Source: Pithys albifrons albifrons
Taxonomy: Eukaryota > Chordata > Aves > Passeriformes > Thamnophilidae
Direction of reading: 5' to 3'
Length of the DNA stretch: 64,000 bases
Assembly (NCBI RefSeq): GCF_047495875.1
Contig: NC_092461.1
Location: 91,332,431-91,396,430 of the forward strand
A program made the translations under genes and the position numbers. The notes under the pieces are model-generated. The model did no database searches. It saw only the letters and a program-made list of their open reading frames with translations, and was not told where the DNA came from. Within the stretch, counting starts at the first letter, position 1, and each line of letters begins with the position of its first letter. This document shows, in pieces, positions 11,601 to 26,200 of the stretch.

Positions 11601-14600
11601 CATTTCCTGGGGTTCCCAGCTTTCCTGGATACTATTCAAGCTGTTTCAGAATTCAAGGATTTGCTAAAAGCTGTCAGTAGGATTGTGGCAACACTGCAGC
11701 ATCCTAAATGCAGTAGCTATGGAGCTATTTGACGAAAGTGTGCTGAAAAATGCCAACTTGCTGAACTTAAAACATTGCCTTCAGAAAATATCCACTAATA
11801 TTTGTCACAGCGATAGCAGGTATCAATCTTAACCATTTCCCCATGAGTTTGCCCAAATTTTTAGGTTACTGAAAGCTGCTGTGCCCACAGGAATGGACCA
11901 GATCCGCCAGACTGATCTTAACTTGCATTCAGTTGGGTGACTGGGCAACTTGGGTCTGAAAAGAGCACAGTAGATACAGAGATGGCTGAAAAAGAGCTAA
12001 AGAAATACCTTAAAACACCAGCAGTTTTTAGAAAAACATCTCAGGTTATCATCCACAGATAATTTGGAAACAAAGTTAACACTGAAATTATCCTTTGCTA
12101 AAAGCAGCTTGCTCATTTATAGACATACTTCCTTTCCCCAAACTATACAATAGTAGTGGCAGTGCAGAAAATCACTATACATTAGCTGTATACTTGATAT
12201 GCTTCTGCAGTCCTGGGCAGATCACTCTTCAAGGCTAAAAATTCAGTTTCTCATTATTAAAAAATACCAGTCCTTGCTATAGGAGTTGATGATTCAGTAA
12301 GAATTATAATTATAATCAAAGCATAATAGGCATTTTGAGCCCCTTATAATTGCTGCCAAGAAACTATTTATTCACTTAAAGAATTAAATCTTTGTTTGTA
12401 AGCTCTTTCTTGTTCACAATAGAAATAAAAGTGTGTGACTTGGCTCATGAGCAGATATCAGTCTGGCTGTTTTGTTCAGAGTGAAAAATAGGCCTTCATA
12501 CAGAAAGACTTGGGATACTTAGAACAATTATTTATACAAATTTCCCTCTATAAAATCCAGTGTTCAGCTCCATTGAAGCTACTGTTGCTCTTTTCCTTTA
12601 CTGCACATTGAAAACTTTGTGATATGCTATATGTTCAATATTGCATGCATCTCTGGCACAATCCCCCCCAAAAGCCCCACACAACTACCAAGTTATTTAG
12701 GAAAAAAATGAACAAAGGAGTAAATGGTGGAAGCCAATAAAAGAATAAATTATACAGATGAACTGGGTCATTCTTCTTGTTCCCTTCAATATTATAAGAA
12801 CAATAAGGTTGGTTACCTGAAACTACCTGATCTTTCTCAAAGAGATAAAGGGAAGTGAAAATGGCACACCAGCCACACTTCTACTTCTCACAAGAAAATG
12901 CCATCAGAAAAAAGACATTTCATGCAGCTGTAATTAACTTACATCAGCAGCAGAAATACTCTGACTTGGTACGGAGTCATTACTCTTCTTTACTTTCTGT
13001 CTTCTCTATGTGAGTAAATTCAGCATGCAAAGTCTTTTAGTTTGAAGAATGCTGGGCAGCTTCAGGTAGAGTCTCTTGGCTGAAAAAGGCAAATCCTGCA
13101 AAAGCATGTCACAAAGTAAGTTCTTTTCAACCTAAATAATTATTAAGATGTTAAGTTGTCAGCATAATGGAACCCATAGCTCCATGAAAGGAAACAACAT
13201 CAGTGAAGATAACAACAACCTGCATGAGGACACCTTAGCAGCTGCACCTTTTCACAATGTCTGCTCTGCTTTTCTAATTAGGTGAGACATCCTGATTTAA
13301 CTCAGGTGACATTTTGAGTGGCTCAGCCTTAAAATTCATTCTTCATATTGCAATAAGAGGCCATGCATAAAGGATGCCTCATATGATCAGATCTTTCTCT
13401 TGATAATTTTATTTGATTGGGGAAAGGAATGCAATAAATGCACGTCATGATATAAGCTCAAATATAAATCAGTTTGGCTCTATCTGTACAATTATGCCCA
13501 ACAGGAAAAACTTTTATATTAGGGATCCAAAGTTACAGAACTTTGGCCAGCAGCTAAAAGAAAACAGTAATTTGCCAAGAAGCCTATACTTACTCTGAAT
13601 CAAGTGCCTTGGATCATATATACTTGTACAGAGGTAGCTTATTTTAAGGTAATTTATTTTAAAATATCCATGCCACGTGTTTCCTTGAGTGAAAGAGAAT
13701 ATGTTTTGTACCTCTGAGGAAGAAAAAATGTTGTGAAAAAATGCTGATTTAAAGTTACTTCTTATCCCAGTAACATGAGGGATGCTATAAGGTTAGTTTT
13801 TATTTCAAGTTGTCCTGCTGCTCTTTGGGTCAAATTCTATGTCAAGTCACTAAGAATTCTCCCTTAAACTTCAAGAAGATCAAGATTGGAGCAGCCACAG
13901 TAGTCTTAATAAATGTGAATCTTATTAGAAATACCCTATTTTATAACAAGTGCCAAGCTGTGCAAAGCTCCAGGCTACATTACCTTGCAACATTGACTGA
14001 AATGGCAGAAGAAGTTACCATCCCCACTAATGAATTTTTTAAATTACTCTTAGCAAAGAGGGTGGTACCAAACCACCAAGTGAGAAGCAAATTAATCCTT
14101 GAATTGAAATACAATGGTAAGGCTTAAATCATATTTTAAAAAGTCTTTTCTGATCAGCAGTGTTACTTCCGAAATCAGACTAGGAAATGCCAGATCTTTT
14201 TCAATCTTATTTTATCAGTCATGTTTTGGGAAAAGAGCTGCTAACACTTTTGGAGGGCATCTGCTTAGTCTGCATACATGATTTATTCCTCCTGCTGACC
14301 TCAAGAGATGTGTATCTATGAAAGTGGATGCATAAGCACAGCAAAGGGGCTCGAGCATGGTAAATTCTGTAAGTAATGGGCTGCAGACTAGTGCTTCATT
14401 CGGTCTTAGGCCTGCCTTGTGACATGTTGTGGGGTCAAAATTATAACCAGGGATGATAAACTGATGATAAATGGACTTTCCAGACTGGTGGTGCCCATTC
14501 CATAGCAAATGGCCAGCTGCTGGTGAGGTCAATGTGTGAAAACTTTCACTGGCGGAAAAAAGATTGAGAACTGAGCCAGTGGAACATGCCTTTCTACCAT

Positions 14601-17600
14601 CCTTCCAAGAGATATCCTGGCAAATTCAGATATGCCTAATGTCCTTACAAAGAATGGGTGGACATTTGGGAGACAGATTTTTTGCTAAGGAGATATAATA
14701 AGGAGAGGTTTAAAGTCAATTGTGAGAGTTAATATGATGCTTTCATTTTTAATGAAAAAAAGGCAAGCGAATCAGTGCAGGATCATCAAGAATGAGCCTC
14801 AGTTTTTTCCCAAATGTGAAATTAATTCATATTGTAATTTTTAAGTTTTAATTTTTTATCTGAATTTCTGAATTTTCTGGTAATAGAAATAAAAATGGAT
14901 GCAAACTTCCTAAATTATTTGCAGTTTTGTTAGAATAAACATGTACCTATTTTCATTTACCTTCTCCTATGAAAACATTTTGAGTCAACCAAGACTTTGA
15001 AGTCTCTAATCTGTTTTCTAAAGAAAATAACATTAATTCAGCTGACTGAATTAAGATAACACTCATGCATGCAAAAGCAGGAAATGCTCCAGTATGTTAC
15101 AAAAATATACTGAACATATGACTAAAAGGAACAACCACTACTTAGTTAATTGGTTCAGCCATGACAAGTTCTCACATTTTTTTCCATGCTCCTATTACAT
15201 GCAACAGAGTACTTCTCTTGTCTAGACCTGAATGATAATAAGATACAGCTCAACAGTGAAATCACAGGCACCTCCTAGAACCATAATGAGTTACAGAAGC
15301 AGAATAAATCCATGGGAAAAAGATTTTCTCCTCTTTTAGTTCCATTAAATATATATATATCTGAAATAAACTGCATGTCTGCAGAAAGGATGGACATGAT
15401 ACAAGCATGAGATCAAAAACTTTAAGTTTTGAGAAGTGTGGGATATTTTATTTGCATTCAGTTGTCCTTTTTTCTGCCATGGTCCTAGATGGTCTCCTTG
15501 ACCTAAGGTCAGCCACAGAGAGGATGAGGTAAGATCAGAACAGGTTGGCCTCACAGAGACAGAAGACTGAAATATTGTAGGAAGGGAGAAGACCAGGAAG
15601 TTAAGTCCTCTATGCCAAGATATCTCAGGGAGGGTAACAAGTAGGTAGGAGCAGCTGTAAAGAGCCATGAGACCTTGGTGAGCATCACCATTATTCCTCT
15701 CAGTGCCCTCCCAGTATGCTGACTCTGCCTGCTGCCCATTTCCCATAGAGTCTCCAAGGTCACAGAGGAAGCCAGGCTGTTCACAAGGCAGACATGAATG
15801 CAGACTCAGTCACTTTTTACACCTGCCTTCATTCTGCTCTGAGGGTTAAGGGTCTGCTTTCACTCCTCTTTCATCACTGAATCCTTACAGCCCTGGAAGG
15901 ACCAAGTGGTCCTTCCACATAGGCACAGGGAGAGCTCAGCAGAGACAGAAGGTTATGAAGATCCAGGGGGCTGCCAGAGCCAGGCAGGCACTTACATAAC
16001 TCCCATCTTTCCCAGACAAATGCCTGAGCTCCCCAGAATATTCAGTAGATATCTTGTTTTGACCAGTGTCTCTGAATCATCATTATGATGTTTATTTTCA
16101 TTCATTCTGAATCTGAATGTGAAGCATTCACAAATGAAGGCACATATAGAAGGGTTTTGAGGTAACTGTGCTTTACTAAATGAAAACTGCATTGACAATT
16201 TTTATGACTGTTTAATATGTAGAGCACTAAAAAGTATATGGAGGCTCCAGGAGTTTTTGTGGGTAATTGTTTTGTACTTTACAACATGTATTTATAAATG
16301 GGTTATGGTTTATCCTGCTGGTCCTTTATCTTGCTCCTGTCCTTTCCAGAAATTCTAATTTTTAAATTAAAATTTGCAAACTGTATATGATCAACTTTTG
16401 TTACTTTTGCAACTTATGCAGAGAAATAAGTTAGCCACTAAACATGACAAGTTTATTTGTTCATTTATTTATTTTTAAATTCTAATTAGAGAAAGGAAAA
16501 GGGTGTCAAGAGTCTTTAGTGATTCACATTTTAACAACCAGGTTATAATTTATTAATTCCCAACTTATAAAATTTTCACAACCTCTTTCCACAGGAGTCC
16601 AAGAGTGACTCAAATTTATTTATTGTTTCTACGTAGGGTGTCATTAAATATTTGTTATCTCCTAAAGTTTGTTGGGAAACGGGATTATTTTCCACATCAA
16701 ATCACACCAATGCTAATGGGAAAAGCATTAGATGTTGACCCAGCAAATTAAACCCAGTAAAATATGAGACTCATTGTTATTATTACATACAGACACATTT
16801 TCTGTGCTCCTTATTAAAACCATCTTAATCAAACTCATTGTATTTTAGTCATGTTTTAAAATAATTATTCCAGAATATAAAACACATGAACTTATAAAGG
16901 AAACAAGTTCTTCTTGAATATGTTCAATTTAAAGAATTTTCCAATTGGTCTACTTTGACATTTAAATTGATCACCTACCAAGAAAAAAAACCCACACTGA
17001 GAGTTGTCTGTGCTTTTCTTAAAGCTTGCTAAGATGCTCCTTCTATTTTATTTTCCAACAAAACCAAAAAGCAGTTCTACATCTGGGAAGATCTAATTCT
17101 TTGTATGTTATTGTATGTTTTTTGTAAGGATGAAAGTGTTCCATTATGGAATTCAGTGTTCTTTCCCTCAGGTGATTAGTCTCTCCTTCTCCTCTGATTC
17201 CCTTGTGGATCTGCACTCCACAGTTTGCCACAGTGGTCAGTGCCCTAATTCACAGAAGTCGTACTGAAACAAGTAATTTTTAAAATTCTAAAACTAGAAA
17301 TAAGATTTCTGATGTTGTCCACTTGCTAGGTGGACTTCCTGTGTTCTTCCTTCATAATCAGTGCAGATGGAGTCAACAAAGAACCTGGAGTTTAGTGGAC
17401 ATTTCATCTGGCCGAGCATAGATATTAACTTCCGGATGAGAAAGATCATGACCTAGGTTCTACTGATGAGCTCCAAGCTGGGTTTAAAGAGAGTCCAAGA
17501 TCTGGCTTAGACTGCTTGTGGTTGCAGATGTCACAGGTCACCCGTGAAATTGGAACACACATTCCGTGTTGCCACTGTTTTGTGTATTTGGTGGCTAGTG

Positions 17601-19030
17601 AGGAGCTGAGGGCTTTATCTCCTCTGCCGCTCTGATGATAAAAAAAATAGAAGTACATTTTTGACAACTAAAATGTTTTGTATCAAGTAAGATTCTTAGT
17701 AATTTTGTAATAAAGAATTATGGTGCACCTCTGCATAGGAGTAAATGGACCGTCACCACAATTCCTGATACTCAGCACATACTACAGCTGGTAAACTCCC
17801 TAGTCACAATGCTTGTGGCCTCTTTCAACTAGAATAACTGCCCACACTCAGCAGTGAGTTCTGGCTTTACTGTTCTGGCCATGGTCAGCACTGCTCTGCT
17901 CTCTCTGGTGTTGAGATGTCTTTTCATTTTCTCATTTATTCACAATTCTACAGGTGCACAAATATCTCACTTCCAAAGCAGGGCATGAATCATTTGCACC
18001 GCTGAACATTTATTTGCTGAATTAAAGTGGCATTCCTATTCCTTTCTTACCAAATATTTCATAGGCTTGCTAAATTTTGCTAAATTAATACCTCTTTTTA
18101 AGAGTGTAACATAGCTGTGCATTTGCCCTGCTGCTTGAAACCTGTGGTTTTTCAAGACAGACCCTTAGCTGTGACAAGGAGCAGAATTTGTTATGAATTT
18201 TGCGATAGGCTCCAAACTGAGCTCTCAGGTCAAGCCTTGGTTCAGCAGTTCCTGATCAAGAGGCCTGTGTGAGACCCTCATGGGGCAGGAGGAGGTCCTG
18301 CCTTCCTGATATTTGAACTTTGCCCCGTTCTCAAGGAAAGACAGTGCTCCTCATGTTTCAGGAGCTTTTTAAGTAAGCATGAAGTGTTCTGTAATTTTCT
18401 GTTAAGTAATTGACTTTGTTAAGTTCAGAAATTGTACACAAAGGCTAGAGCCTTTGTATGTACCTTGCACCTACTTGTATGTATTTTCTATGAACAAGTC
18501 CCTAACTCTTAAAGGATTTGGTGGAAATTGAGTATTAACCTTTACAGTGGAAATAATATGAGAAAAGACAGAAGAGTCAGCCCTGAACCTAGTTTAAGGA
18601 GTCAAACTACAAGGTCTCTAAAGCAGGTGTTAAGGAGTAGGTACAGGAAACAAACAAGGTGCATTTGCCTGGACTCTGTTCCATACCCCATAAAAAATTG
18701 AAGGGAAAGATCCAACGTCCAAGTCCTCACACACCAGGCTGGTGGTCATCCAAGAGGTAAAGCTAGTCTAGATTCTGTTACATGGGCATATTTGCATAAT
18801 ATCCTCAACTAGTAGCTTTATAATCCTCTGGCCTGGTGGTAAAAGCTCCAGGAAAAGCCTCTGGAATTTATCCATGTACATTTGCTGTAGTCACAGGAGT
18901 AACTTCTGGCCTGAACACTTGCAGCCGAGGCAGTGCATAAATATTTCCCCAAGCAGAGGAGCAAAGTTTATCCTACTTTTATGTGAAGACCTGAGATACA
19001 CTTAAAAATTGCACATTGATGTTGATAAAA
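8669..19030. other. About 10 kb without a recognisable gene
   Basis: Mostly AT-rich, non-repetitive sequence. Open frames are short (longest 133 codons, at 15345-15746 minus) and resemble nothing known. The T-rich part at 9530-10330 vaguely recalls antisense of an ancient LINE, but too little matches to call it. The near-palindromic TATG-rich stretch near 11132-11152 is an ordinary simple repeat. Confidence 0.5.
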
Positions 19031-19195
19031 TGCATCCAAAGAGGCTGGGAAATCTGTCTTTGGAGGTTTTCAGAACTCAACTGGACAAAGCCCTGAGCAA
19101 CCTGCTCTGCCCCTGCTCCAGGCAGGAGGTGGGACTAGAAATCTCCAAAGATTCCTTCTAATGTAAGTTTTTCTATGGTTTTATGACTCTATAGC
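19031..19195 (+). mobile_element. CR1 LINE, 5'-truncated 3' end
   Basis: The segment follows the CR1 3' region in order: an 'AGAGGCTGGG' stretch, a 'TTTGGAGGTTTTCAGAACTCA' region, 'CTGGACAAAGCCCTGAGCAA', 'CCTGCTC', 'GGTGGGACTAGA', and a final T-rich end with ATTCTATG-like octamers (TTCTATGGTTTTATGACTC). CR1 is the dominant LINE of birds and usually inserts as short 5'-truncated 3' ends like this one. It keeps no coding capacity. Confidence 0.85.
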
Positions 19196-22147
19196 TCTTA
19201 TTTTGAGGACTAAGGTTCTTTATTGTACTAGGTGTTTTCCATAAAAGCCATTTCAAGTCATAAGCTCTGGTGTAATGAGATGCTACATGTGCTACCCTGC
19301 TCAGAGCAGCAGTCACAGCCACAGTACATGCATAGAAGAACCACCTATCGCTGTTTAACAAGACACTGTAAAACATGTGAATACCTGCCTTCCAAATAGC
19401 ACTTGCCATAGTGGCAACAGCAATTTGATATGCTATCAAAGTGCGACACCCAGATAGCCTGGACCTTAAGAACCCTTTCCCAGAAAGGAATCTTCTACCA
19501 AGAAGTGGTTTGAGCCGGTGTGGGATCGGTGACCGAGCAGTCGTGCCAAGGCATGCCTTGCTTGGTGAAACAGCCTTCATGTGGGTCACACGTCCCACTG
19601 GCTCATGCCACTGCCCTGGCCACCATCCCTCCTTCTGTCCATCACTCAGCAGCTCTTGGGCAGCCAGCACAAAGTGTACAGGAGGGACACACAGAGGCTC
19701 TAAAAAAATCCCTCATAAAAATAACTCGGGAGACTCCTCACACCAAAGCTGGAAACTGAAGAGAAAACCCCTCCCATGCTGGTTCAGGGGTGCCTGCACA
19801 GTGGGTGAGGAACTTCCCTCTCCTTGCCGTGGCTCCTGGTTGTCAGTTTGCATTTCAAGTGCCTTCCCACAGGCTCCCCGAAACTCTGAGTGTTCTCTTG
19901 GAGGCACCACACGTTCACTGATGCTGTAACAAGGTGATCCCATCAGCCATTTAGTGCTCACAGCGAGTGGCGTGGAAAACAAGCTTCCTGCCAGAGATGG
20001 GCTGTTGAGGTGGAAGGAGATGGTTAGATGTTGTGTCTCCCTCGGATGATAGGAAAAGACCAAGAAGTCTGGGGAGGGGGGGAGGGAGGGAGGGAAGGAG
20101 GGAGGAAGGGGCAGAGCATAAGAGCATAGGAAAGATTAATATGAAAGGAGATGCAGAGTCTTGAGCAACTTTTTTAGTTCATTTGTTGAGAAACAAGAAT
20201 ATCTGCTGAAATTCAGAACCTGCTCCAAATAGGAAACAGGTGTCATCTTTAAATGTGCTTTCTAGTTCAACCTCGTGGTGCCCAGGAGAAACACTATAAA
20301 TTTTTTATAACTTACATGAGAGAAGACAGAGTGGGGCGGGGAGGCAGGGGGGAGCATTGAGGAATCAGGGCAGGAGGCATATAAAAATCTGTATGTGGAG
20401 AAGAATGTGGCTAAGAGAGTTTTTTCCTTCCTTTTAACCCCATAACAGATTAGGGATAATACTACTGGCTATGAATTTTACCAGAGGAGTGAAAAAATGC
20501 ATTCCTAAGCCCAGGGGTTTTTCTGTAATTTCAGAAAATGTATCAAAATGCCAGGATGTCTGATTATTCAGCCCCTGCCTTGGTGTCATACAATACAAAT
20601 GAGTGCCACACAGCATGGATCGAAGATTCACAGAGAAAAAGCTGTTGGAATTTGATAGTGTTTTGGATCTCAGAGAAATCTAAAAATACCAAATACAGAC
20701 GACAAATAAAGTTGACACATGTGCAGTGCTTTAGCAAGTCGAACATCTGGGAGTATTTCAAACTCTCTCCTTTTGTGTTGCTTATTGCACTTACCAGAGA
20801 GCAGCAAAGAGCAAATAAAAACTTAGAAAATTCTGTAGTGCTTCTAAGTTCAGCTACAAAGACATCACAAACAGTAATGGGGAAAATTAATATGTGCCCT
20901 TTTACAACCCCCATTTATTCTAGTCTTAGAGGATGCTTATATGTGCTGTGCTGTATCTCTAGTTTTCTGGATGAATTATTATATTGTGGATGTATTTTAA
21001 ATGTATACATCGATATTTCCCTTATGATGTGATTTAACTGAGACTTACAGAATGCTTTGCAAGCCTAAAATGAACTTCCCATAATGAGGTAGAAATAGTA
21101 ATCATGTCACCCACCATTCAAAGACATCACTTCTGTTGACACAGTACTTGCTTTTCATTCAGTGATGTCAATGCAAAAAGCTTTTCTGTAAGTCAAAATT
21201 GGCAAAGAAAAGATCCAGGTCCAAAATAAATAAAGCAGTTTTGCTATTCCATGTAAGTAGTTTTGCTGTAGACTTAAGTGAGATGAAGATTTCACTCAGT
21301 CATTTCATTTTTGTTCATTGATTTATATTACACAATCCTATTTAATAAGACTACTTAAGGGGGTGACTACAACTGAGTGGGTGCCGTGCATGGTTAACAG
21401 GTAGGAGTCAAAGACTATGCCATCTGCACAAGGCTGTTCTCAAGTCTAGACAAATAGCATGACTTTGGAATCTTCTGGATCAAACAGTAACTTTCCCACA
21501 TATATGTATATTAGAACCTTTTATCAGTTAGAAAGGAAAAGGATTATTCCAGGATGGAACAGCAAGAGGGGTCAAAGGGTGTAAAATGGCAGCATCCAAG
21601 GTCAGAATCTGGTTTAGAGGGCATGGACATCATGCAAAATGAAGGGGAAAAAAACTAATGTTTTGATTTTTTTTTACTAGTCTTTCAAACTGTTCAGCCA
21701 CATAACTGAGAATTTTTGAAAAATATATCTCTATAGGAAGAAAAACAGGGATGCCATTAGCTAATTGAGTGGATGTTTTCTGTCAACTGTGTATTTCTGT
21801 ACATCCTCAGATGGGCAGTCAGCACAAGCTCCTGGAAAATAAACACTTATGCAAGTACTACTCAGAGGACAGATCAGCACAAGTTCACATTGTGTTGGCC
21901 TGTAAGTACACAGTTACCAAGGCCAAGCAAAGATGTTCTGGATAGCCTCTGCTATATATTTTTTCTAACAAAGAAATTACTTCAAAAATCAGAGGGATGA
22001 AGACAAGGTAAAAGCATGAAGGAGGATCCTGTTTATCAAGATCTTTTACTTCCATATGGCCAAAAAGGTATTGTAAGAAATGCCATAGTCTTGTAAGGTG
22101 AAAATAAACTGTATTGGACAAAACCATAGAAGTGAATACTGACCATA
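19196..22147. other. No recognisable gene
   Basis: Locally GC-richer sequence at 19400-19900 leaves overlapping open frames on both strands of about 160 codons. Both long frames begin at GTG, not ATG, and neither resembles a known protein. The rest is AT-rich and apart from the purine tract at 20071-20111 shows nothing recognisable. Confidence 0.5.
20071..20111 (+). repeat. GGGA-type purine tract with G-quadruplex potential
   Basis: An uninterrupted purine run of about 41 bases with repeated GGGA and GGAA units. It has more than four runs of three or more G separated by single A residues, which meets the usual G-quadruplex pattern. Confidence 0.85.
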
Positions 22148-23232
22148 TAAACTCACCAGCTTGTCTTTCAGCATGTGGGGACAGCCTGCTCTTATGCCTC
22201 TAGGATTTCCTTCTTGAGGAATGACCAGCCTTCCTGGACACCTTTGCCCTTCAGGACTGCCTCCCAAGGGACTCTGACAACTGGCCTCCTAAAAACAGGC
22301 TGCCCTCCAGAAGCGTAAGGTGGCAGTTCTGCTGGCACCCCTCCTTACTTCTATAAGAATCAAATTCTATAATTTCCTTATCACTTTTCCCAAGACAGTC
22401 TCTGATGGTCAGAGCACCCACCAGACCTTCTCTGTTCACAAAAACCAGGTCCAGCAGGTGCCTACCCTCACTGGCTCCCTCACCAGCTGTGTCAGGAGGT
22501 TATCTTCCACACATTCCAGGAACCTCCTAGACTGCTTCCTTTCTGCTGTATTGTATTTCCAGCAGACATCTGGTACTTTGAAGTCCCTCACAAGAACAGC
22601 AGCTGGTGATTGTGAGTCTTCTCCCAGCTGCTTATAGAGTATTTTGTCTTCCTTATTGTCCTGGTTGGATGGTCAGTAAGAGGCTCTCACCAAGATATGT
22701 ACCCTGTTGGCCTTCCCTCTGATTTTTACCCCAAAACAGTCAACCCCGTCATCACCATCACTAAGTTCTAGATAACCAAAATATTCCCTAACATACAGGA
22801 CTACCCCACCACCCCTCCTTCCTTACCTATCCCTTCTGAAGAGTTTGTAGCCATCCACTGCAGCACTCCCATTGTGCAAGTTATCCCACTGTCTTTCTGT
22901 GATGGCAACTATGTCATAGTTTTCCTGCTGCACCGTGGCTTCCAGTTCCTCCTGTTTGTTGCCCATGCTGCAGGCATTGATGTAGATGAACCTCATTTGG
23001 AGTACTGATCCTGATACCTTTAGGGAGGAGAAGCCCTAATTCCTACCTGACCATTTTCAGCCACTTCCATGGTTTCTAACAGATCAATGACCCTTGCATG
23101 GATGTCCATTCTCTACCTCCACTGAGGCAGCAGATAAGGACCTCGCTAGTGCACTGTCCTTCAAACCTTGGTGTGCTGCCCCCAGGCTTATGCCCAGTGA
23201 GCTTGGTTTTATCCTGTTCCCCTTCAAATCAA
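22148..23232 (-). mobile_element. CR1 LINE remnant: 5' region and ORF2 endonuclease part
   Basis: Read on the minus strand, 23232 to about 23050 resembles the CR1 region upstream of the endonuclease. From about 22975 it encodes the start of the CR1 ORF2 endonuclease, with the motif NACSMGNKQEELEA, then VAITE...QWD in place of the usual ITETWWD, then GYKLFRRDR and GGGVVLYV. Further on, VNREGLVGAL-like and PWEAVLKGKGVQEGW-like segments mark the linker before reverse transcriptase. In-frame stops and at least two frame changes break it, so it is a dead copy. It stops before the reverse transcriptase domain and lacks the 3' end. That is the reverse of the usual 5' truncation and implies later deletion or disruption. 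Confidence 0.85.
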
Positions 23233-26200
23233 ATTTGATCTGAACATGGTAACTCACAAAGACAATACTTCTTGATGCTCAAGTATTTTATAGGATCAGT
23301 TTCAGGTCTCACAAAGGTTGAGCTAAAGAGGCAGGTACCCTGTGCAGTTGTGTAGGCTGGTACACCCAGCTCCACACCACAGGACACCACTGATTGAATG
23401 CATTCCCTCACTCAGTAGAGATTCTCTACAGACCTGTATCAGTCTTTATAATTATTTTAATAATCTAAATCTGTTTGGGATGCATTTAATTAAATAATTT
23501 TAATTAGGTAGTCATCAAACAGTTACTGGTTAGAAAAGTTGCTAATAGTTTCTGTATGTTCAACCTTACCATGGTGCCCATGGGCACCATTTACAATAGT
23601 CATTTTGCACGACAGCCACCAGCACCTATTAAACTCTGTGAATCAAAGCCACAGAATTCCTTCTGCCATTAAAAATAAGGAAGCTCTGCAAAGCTGTTAG
23701 GACCAGCGCTTCTGTCCTCAGTAAAGACATCAAAGTGGGATCAGTGCAAAATGTAATAAATGAAATGAAGTATTTTGGGAGGAACAGGTGTTCTGCTTCC
23801 AGATCATCTTTAAAACCTCAACAGGGAGAGTTACAGGCAGGCTGCAAAAGCTGAAGAATGGCCAGATCACAGGATTTGTAATTAGAGTGAGTACATGGTG
23901 CTTCCTCGCTGGGGGAAAAAAAAAAAAAGATGAGCAGCTGTCTCAGCAATATTGGAGTCAGCGAGGACTCCCAATGAAATCAGATACTTGTCTGCAGAGA
24001 AAACGAGTACCGTACATCCATCAGGCGGGCATGTGTCACAGCTAGTTGAAGAGAAATGGCTTCTAGAAAGTTAAGCTTCCTCTGAAACCTCAGTACATCT
24101 ATTAATAAGAGAGAATGAAAAGAAGGCCACAAAATAGACTAGAAATACAAGCAGTAGTCACCTGAGGCAGCACATGATTAACTTCACTAAAGCACATTAC
24201 TTGCCTCTACAAGGAGAAAAAAAATCAAAGAAATACTTTATTGCATTAGCTATATATTTTATATATTGCTAAAATAAACTGATGCGGCTTACATACATAT
24301 GTCTAACAACTTCAAGACTTGAACAATTATTTGAGACCTGATTCTACACCCATTCTATGTTGAATTAACTGCATTTATATTGGGATAGTTTCAATGAAGT
24401 AATTGCACACATCCATCAATTTAAACAGACAGAGATGCTCCAAAGCTTTTGTCCAAGCTTTGAAAAAATACTCGGTCTTGTCTGAAGAACTAGGAGTTCC
24501 AAATTTTATCCTGCCCTATGCAAATATTATTTTACTGTTGCAAAGTAATGTCTTCAAGATGATCAGTAAAGGAGCCTGGCAGCCAGAATAATAGGCAATA
24601 CCATTTTCAATAGATGCTGACCTGAGAGGTCTTAGAGACAGGGAAATTCACACAACTCTCACAATTCTCTCTGTTCTGCTGCTAGCACTATGCCTCATAT
24701 CTATTCCACACAGCAGACCACCTTTGTTCTCACTCCAGGACCCCATCTGCCAGATCAGCAGCTATCCCTGGGAGACAGTAGGGACAACATGTACCTTTCC
24801 CCAGCACATCCCAGTTGAGAACTGCTGTTATCACTGCTCGACAAGCATGGCAGCAGCAAGAGGCACAGACGTCCCTTTTTGCCTCACATGCTCTTTGTCC
24901 TCATGTTTATTTAAGTCTCATCACAGTTTTGAGCTAAGACTCAGAGGTCTTCTTTGCTACCACCTAAGTGGATCCCATTACGTGCTGACAGCTGCGTCCA
25001 CCTTGGGAAGTCACAGCCTGGGCACAAGGGGCAGAGGTGCTAAGAGGTACTCAAGTCCAGTGTGCTGGCTTGCCTTTGAAGCAAAGCAAAAGGGACCATC
25101 AATGAGCAGCAAAAATGAAAACATCAACCCTCTCTTTTTTAACCAGGGAGCTTTTATTCTGTCTGTGTTTCCATAATGTTTCTAAACAATATTATGACCT
25201 GAAAGTGAAACAGAATTAGGTTGAATCTAATTTAAAGTGCTTTAAAAACAGGTAATTGGCAAAGCAGACTAACAAAATTATGTGCCTGCAGGATGAGGTG
25301 CTTTTATTTCTCCTCAGCAGGGAAACAGACTTCCATGCAGTACCATGCCTGTTTCTTCCTCTCACAGACAGGAGAAGAGAAGTAATAGCATCATGCAAAT
25401 GTTATTCTTCCTTTGGCTTGGAACAGGCAGCGCTTCCCAGGCAATTGAAATTGGTACTGTTCTGCAACAGTCAGAGAGCAATTAATCTGCACTCCCTACA
25501 CAGCTAGATCCAATGGGGCTTCCATCTGTCCACCCTAAAACGCACGGCAGGCTGGGATCTGTGGGGAGATAAGCCGTTCCACTGTTCCTGCTAATGCAAA
25601 CTGCATCACTGCAAAGCCTCATGCAGCAAAGAGAGTGAATGGGCCATTGTAACTCAGCACTGCCCTTCTCTGTCCTGGGAAAGGAGGACTTTGTCTGATG
25701 CCGTGAATGACCCTCCTCCAAAAACAGGACTTCGAGACGCGTTAGTGTAGGGTAAGATAAAAAGTAAAGGTCCTTTGGTAACACAGGGCCTATGGCCCAC
25801 AGGAATACAGGATGACATGCATGTGCCCCAGTTCTTGTTTCCATGGCTTTTATAATAAGATCCCTCCAATCATTGTTTTACACATTTCTCGGTTCAGCCC
25901 CAGTCCCACCCCTGGTCCAACCCCCTGGAATTGGGTCTGGGGTCGTCAAGACCCTCTGTCTTCATCAGCTCTTCTTCCTCAGGCACACAAAGGTCTCTTG
26001 GAATTCATCGAGTTCTGGCTTTTGGGTCACTCTGACCTGTGTTTATGTTTCATTCTGTAGGCCTTCTGATATCTTTCAGCTCTACCTTGGAAAGGAGTCT
26101 AAACAAGATTAATTAACTAAAGGAATTTGAGCTCCCTGTTCTGGGACAGGGGTAGTGATAGAAAGGCATTAAACTTAAACTGTTAGAAATATTAACCCTC

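Noticed and set aside
19173..19929. Overlapping frames of 165 and 162 codons on opposite strands
   Set aside because: Both begin at GTG, match nothing known, and lie in a locally GC-rich block where stops are rarer.
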